Source of the DNA: Flemingiibacterium sp045579745
GTDB lineage: Bacteria; Bacillota; Clostridia; Oscillospirales; CAG-272
DNA: 14,696 bases
Assembly (NCBI GenBank): GCA_045579745.1
Contig: JAZNMQ010000066.1
Span: 1 to 14,696, forward strand
Direction: 5' to 3'
In this document: piece by piece, positions 13,032 to 14,696 of the stretch
Layout: the number at the start of each line of letters is the position of its first letter
Numbering within the stretch: the stretch's first letter is position 1
Translations under genes and position numbers: made by a program
The notes under the pieces: generated by a model
The model's database searches: none
Told to the model about the DNA's origin: nothing
What the model saw: only the letters and a program-made list of their open reading frames with translations

Positions 13032-14464
13032 TCTGCTTTGCCGCAATTGCTGCCGCATCCGGAGCAATCGCCGTCGCACTCCGTATCAGACGAAAGCTCG
13101 CGCTGGCATGCGACCATGATAGCACATTCCATGCGCTTTTTAAATAACTCACAGCCGTACTTGTAAACGCCCTTGATTGAGCCTGTTGCGTGGTAAGCGT
13201 TTGCCGCACATCCGCCCGAGCAGTACAGCTTTGCCCAACAGTCGTGGCATTCCTCGCGCGCGTAGACGTTGCAGTCCATGAAATCCTGCTGAATCTTAAG
13301 GTTATCAACGCCCTTATAAATATCGCCGAGCCTAAACTTTTCGTCGCCGACGAACTGATGGCAGGGATAGAGGTCGCCCCACGGAGTTACCGCCATGTAT
13401 TCGGTTCCCGAGCCACAGCCCGAGATGCGCTTATAGATGCATGGACCGCCCGAGAGGTCTATCATGTAGTGATAGAATGTAAACGGCTTGCCTGCCTTGT
13501 CGCGCTCAAGCATGAGCTCGGCAAGCTTTTCGTATTGCTCGAGGACTATCGGCAGATCCTCTTCGGTAAGTCTTGACGGGTCGGTTTCGGCGCATACGAC
13601 GGGCTCCATTGAAAGCTCGTCAAAGCCGAGGTCAAGCATGGTTTTGATATCCTCTAAAAAGTCGGGATTCGCGTGGGTGAACGTTCCGCGCATGTAGTAA
13701 TCCTTGCCCTCGCGAGCCTTTACAAGCTTCTGGAACTTAGGCACGATCTGATCAAAGCTTCCTTTGCCTGCGTAGTCAACTCTGTAGCGGTCGTGAACCT
13801 CGCGGCGTCCGTCAAGGCTCAAAACGACGTTGCTCATTTCGCGGTTTGCGAAGTCGATGACCTCGTCGTCGATCAGCATGCCGTTGGTTGTAAGTGTAAA
13901 GCGGAAATTTTTGTTATGCTTTTTCTCGATCTCGCGCGCGTATTTTACGAGCTCCTTTAACATATCGAAGTTCATTAACGGCTCGCCGCCAAAGAAATCG
14001 ACCTCTAAGTTGTGGCGAGTTCCCGAATTTTCGATGAGGAAATCGAGCGCGCGCTTTGCAACGTCGAGGCTCATGATAGCGCGCTCGCCGTGATATTTTC
14101 CTTGGCTTGCGAAGCAATACGAGCAGTTCAGATTGCAGGTATGAGCGACATGCAGGCAGAGCGCCTTGATAACGCCTGCGGTTTTTTCCTTAAGCTTGCC
14201 TGCCATAGGCTCGAAGCTGTCTTCGGCGAAAAGTGTTCCGCTTTGCCTTAGCTCCTCGACCTGCTCAAAGCATTCCTCGATATCTTCCTTTGTGATATCA
14301 GCGCGATCTGCGAACATTTCGCTGACCTTTGAAATTATATCCTCGCGCGTTGAATTTTCGTACATCGCGATGATCTCGTATGCTACCTCATCGACGACAT
14401 GAACCGAGCCCGAGGCGATATCGAGCACGATATTCAGACCGCCGAGCTTATACTGATGAATCAT
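13028..14464 (-). CDS. scfB: Radical SAM/SPASM thioether-forming SCIFF peptide maturase
   Basis: 478-residue enzyme that uses S-adenosylmethionine radicals to install Cys-to-alpha-carbon thioether links in the SCIFF ribosomal peptide. Residues 1-90 form the RRE-like precursor-binding region seen in this family. The radical SAM core starts with the [4Fe-4S] motif C110-NLN-C114-SY-C117, then FFGGEPLMN (157-165), TLTTNG and LSLDG. The SPASM domain with auxiliary clusters supplies C342, C350, C368, C398, C406, C409, C415, C419 and C438. After the core the chain ends in a Cys-rich tail (C453, C463, C467, C470, C474) that I do not expect from the core family. GGAGG lies 7 bases before the ATG. The usual precursor gene scfA, normally just upstream, is not visible in the 232 bases available. 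Translation is coupled to the decarboxylase gene by a 4-base overlap. Confidence 0.9.
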   Translation of the reverse strand: MIHQYKLGGLNIVLDIASGSVHVVDEVAYEIIAMYENSTREDIISKVSEMFADRADITKEDIEECFEQVEELRQSGTLFAEDSFEPMAGKLKEKTAGVIKALCLHVAHTCNLNCSYCFASQGKYHGERAIMSLDVAKRALDFLIENSGTRHNLEVDFFGGEPLMNFDMLKELVKYAREIEKKHNKNFRFTLTTNGMLIDDEVIDFANREMSNVVLSLDGRREVHDRYRVDYAGKGSFDQIVPKFQKLVKAREGKDYYMRGTFTHANPDFLEDIKTMLDLGFDELSMEPVVCAETDPSRLTEEDLPIVLEQYEKLAELMLERDKAGKPFTFYHYMIDLSGGPCIYKRISGCGSGTEYMAVTPWGDLYPCHQFVGDEKFRLGDIYKGVDNLKIQQDFMDCNVYAREECHDCWAKLYCSGGCAANAYHATGSIKGVYKYGCELFKKRMECAIMVACQRELSSDTECDGDCSGCGSNCGKAE

Positions 14465-14487
14465 TGTTGTTCCTCCGTATTTATAAT

Positions 14488-14508
14488 CGCTCGTAAATAC
14501 TGCGAGCG
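14488..14508 (-). other. Small hairpin in the scfB leader
   Basis: CGCTCG (14488-14493) and CGAGCG (14503-14508) can pair as a 6-bp stem with a 9-base loop, about 10 bases upstream of the GGAGG ribosome binding site of scfB on the minus strand. It has no T run, so it is not a terminator here. Its function, if any, is unknown. No convincing sigma-A promoter was found for scfB in 14465-14548. Confidence 0.3.
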
Positions 14509-14548
14509 GGGCAGAATCATTTATAAAATGTGTTTACCGTGACAAAAG

Positions 14549-14696
14549 AAGGGGCTGTTGCAAGTTGAAAACTTGCGTCAGCCCCGGGCGCGAATGCGTC
14601 ATTGCGATGCTATGCATCGCATATACAGCGGTTTATGTGTGCCAAGCACACATAAATGGAACCCTGAATGGGTGACAAGCTGTATTTTATGGGAGC
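14549..14696. repeat. Structured intergenic repeat, copy 2, cut by window edge
   Basis: Same orientation and order as 5983-6131, with 24 differences (one a single-base gap) over 149 positions by hand alignment. The five first hairpins are present; the sixth begins (GGGAGC) as the window ends. Stem-preserving changes: H1 reads GCAAGTT/AACTTGC instead of GCAGGTT/AACCTGC, and H4 reads TTTATGTGTGC/GCACACATAAA instead of TTTTTGTGTGC/GCACACAAAAA. An outer stem ATACAGC/GCTGTAT enclosing H4 and H5 is perfect here and weak in copy 1. It starts 85 bases upstream of scfB and is divergent from it only by orientation. Confidence 0.85.

Noticed and set aside
14549..14696. Possible SCIFF precursor peptide hidden on the minus strand in repeat copy 2
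   Set aside because: Translating the minus strand gives only very short frames without the expected run of cysteines.

Overview
This window looks like a stretch of chromosome from an uncultured-type Clostridia (Firmicutes) species, probably Oscillospirales/Ruminococcaceae or a neighbour. The strongest marker is a radical-SAM maturase of the SCIFF type, which is largely confined to Clostridia. Support comes from strong AGGAGG ribosome binding sites, sigma-A promoters of TTGACA/TTGAAA-17-TATAAT form (several with an extended TGn -10), and GC-rich imperfect palindromic intergenic repeats. No phage, IS transposase, CRISPR array or rRNA was seen. The genus call is inference.

Layout. (1) 1-237: 5' part of a tRNA-Thr(GGU) gene on the minus strand, cut by the window edge, divergent from a purine-salvage operon. 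(2) 238-2220, plus: hpt overlapping an AzgA-type purine permease by 8 bases, ended by a GC-rich hairpin; uptake and phosphoribosylation of the same bases are thus co-expressed. (3) 2319-3574, minus: XRE regulator with a helical-repeat C-terminal half, with its own terminator, a palindrome over its likely transcription start and extended -10 elements. (4) 3591-5955, minus: a cytosolic GH94-like glycoside phosphorylase/hydrolase behind a consensus promoter. (5) 5983-6158: a 176-bp intergenic element folding into six consecutive hairpins. A second copy begins at 14549 and runs off the window. (6) 6183-7781, minus: a solute-binding lipoprotein, again behind a consensus promoter. (7) 7955-8644, minus: an OmpR-type response regulator with no kinase beside it. 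(8) 8920-11636, plus: ychF followed by two half-size chromate-transporter genes (4-base overlap), probably one operon, with a palindromic repeat lying between the last gene and the terminator. (9) 11673-14464, minus: SCIFF maturase translationally coupled to an Orn/Lys/Arg-decarboxylase-family enzyme.

Most interesting points: the hairpin-rich repeat family, whose two copies differ at about 24 of 149 positions by hand alignment but keep stems through paired substitutions; the SCIFF maturase, which has no visible precursor-peptide gene in the available upstream sequence but carries a Cys-rich C-terminal tail; and the GH94-like enzyme, which keeps the catalytic Asp motif but lacks the small-residue Thr-Gly phosphate-loop motif that I expect in true phosphorylases.

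All identifications come from reading motifs and family resemblance. No database search was run.
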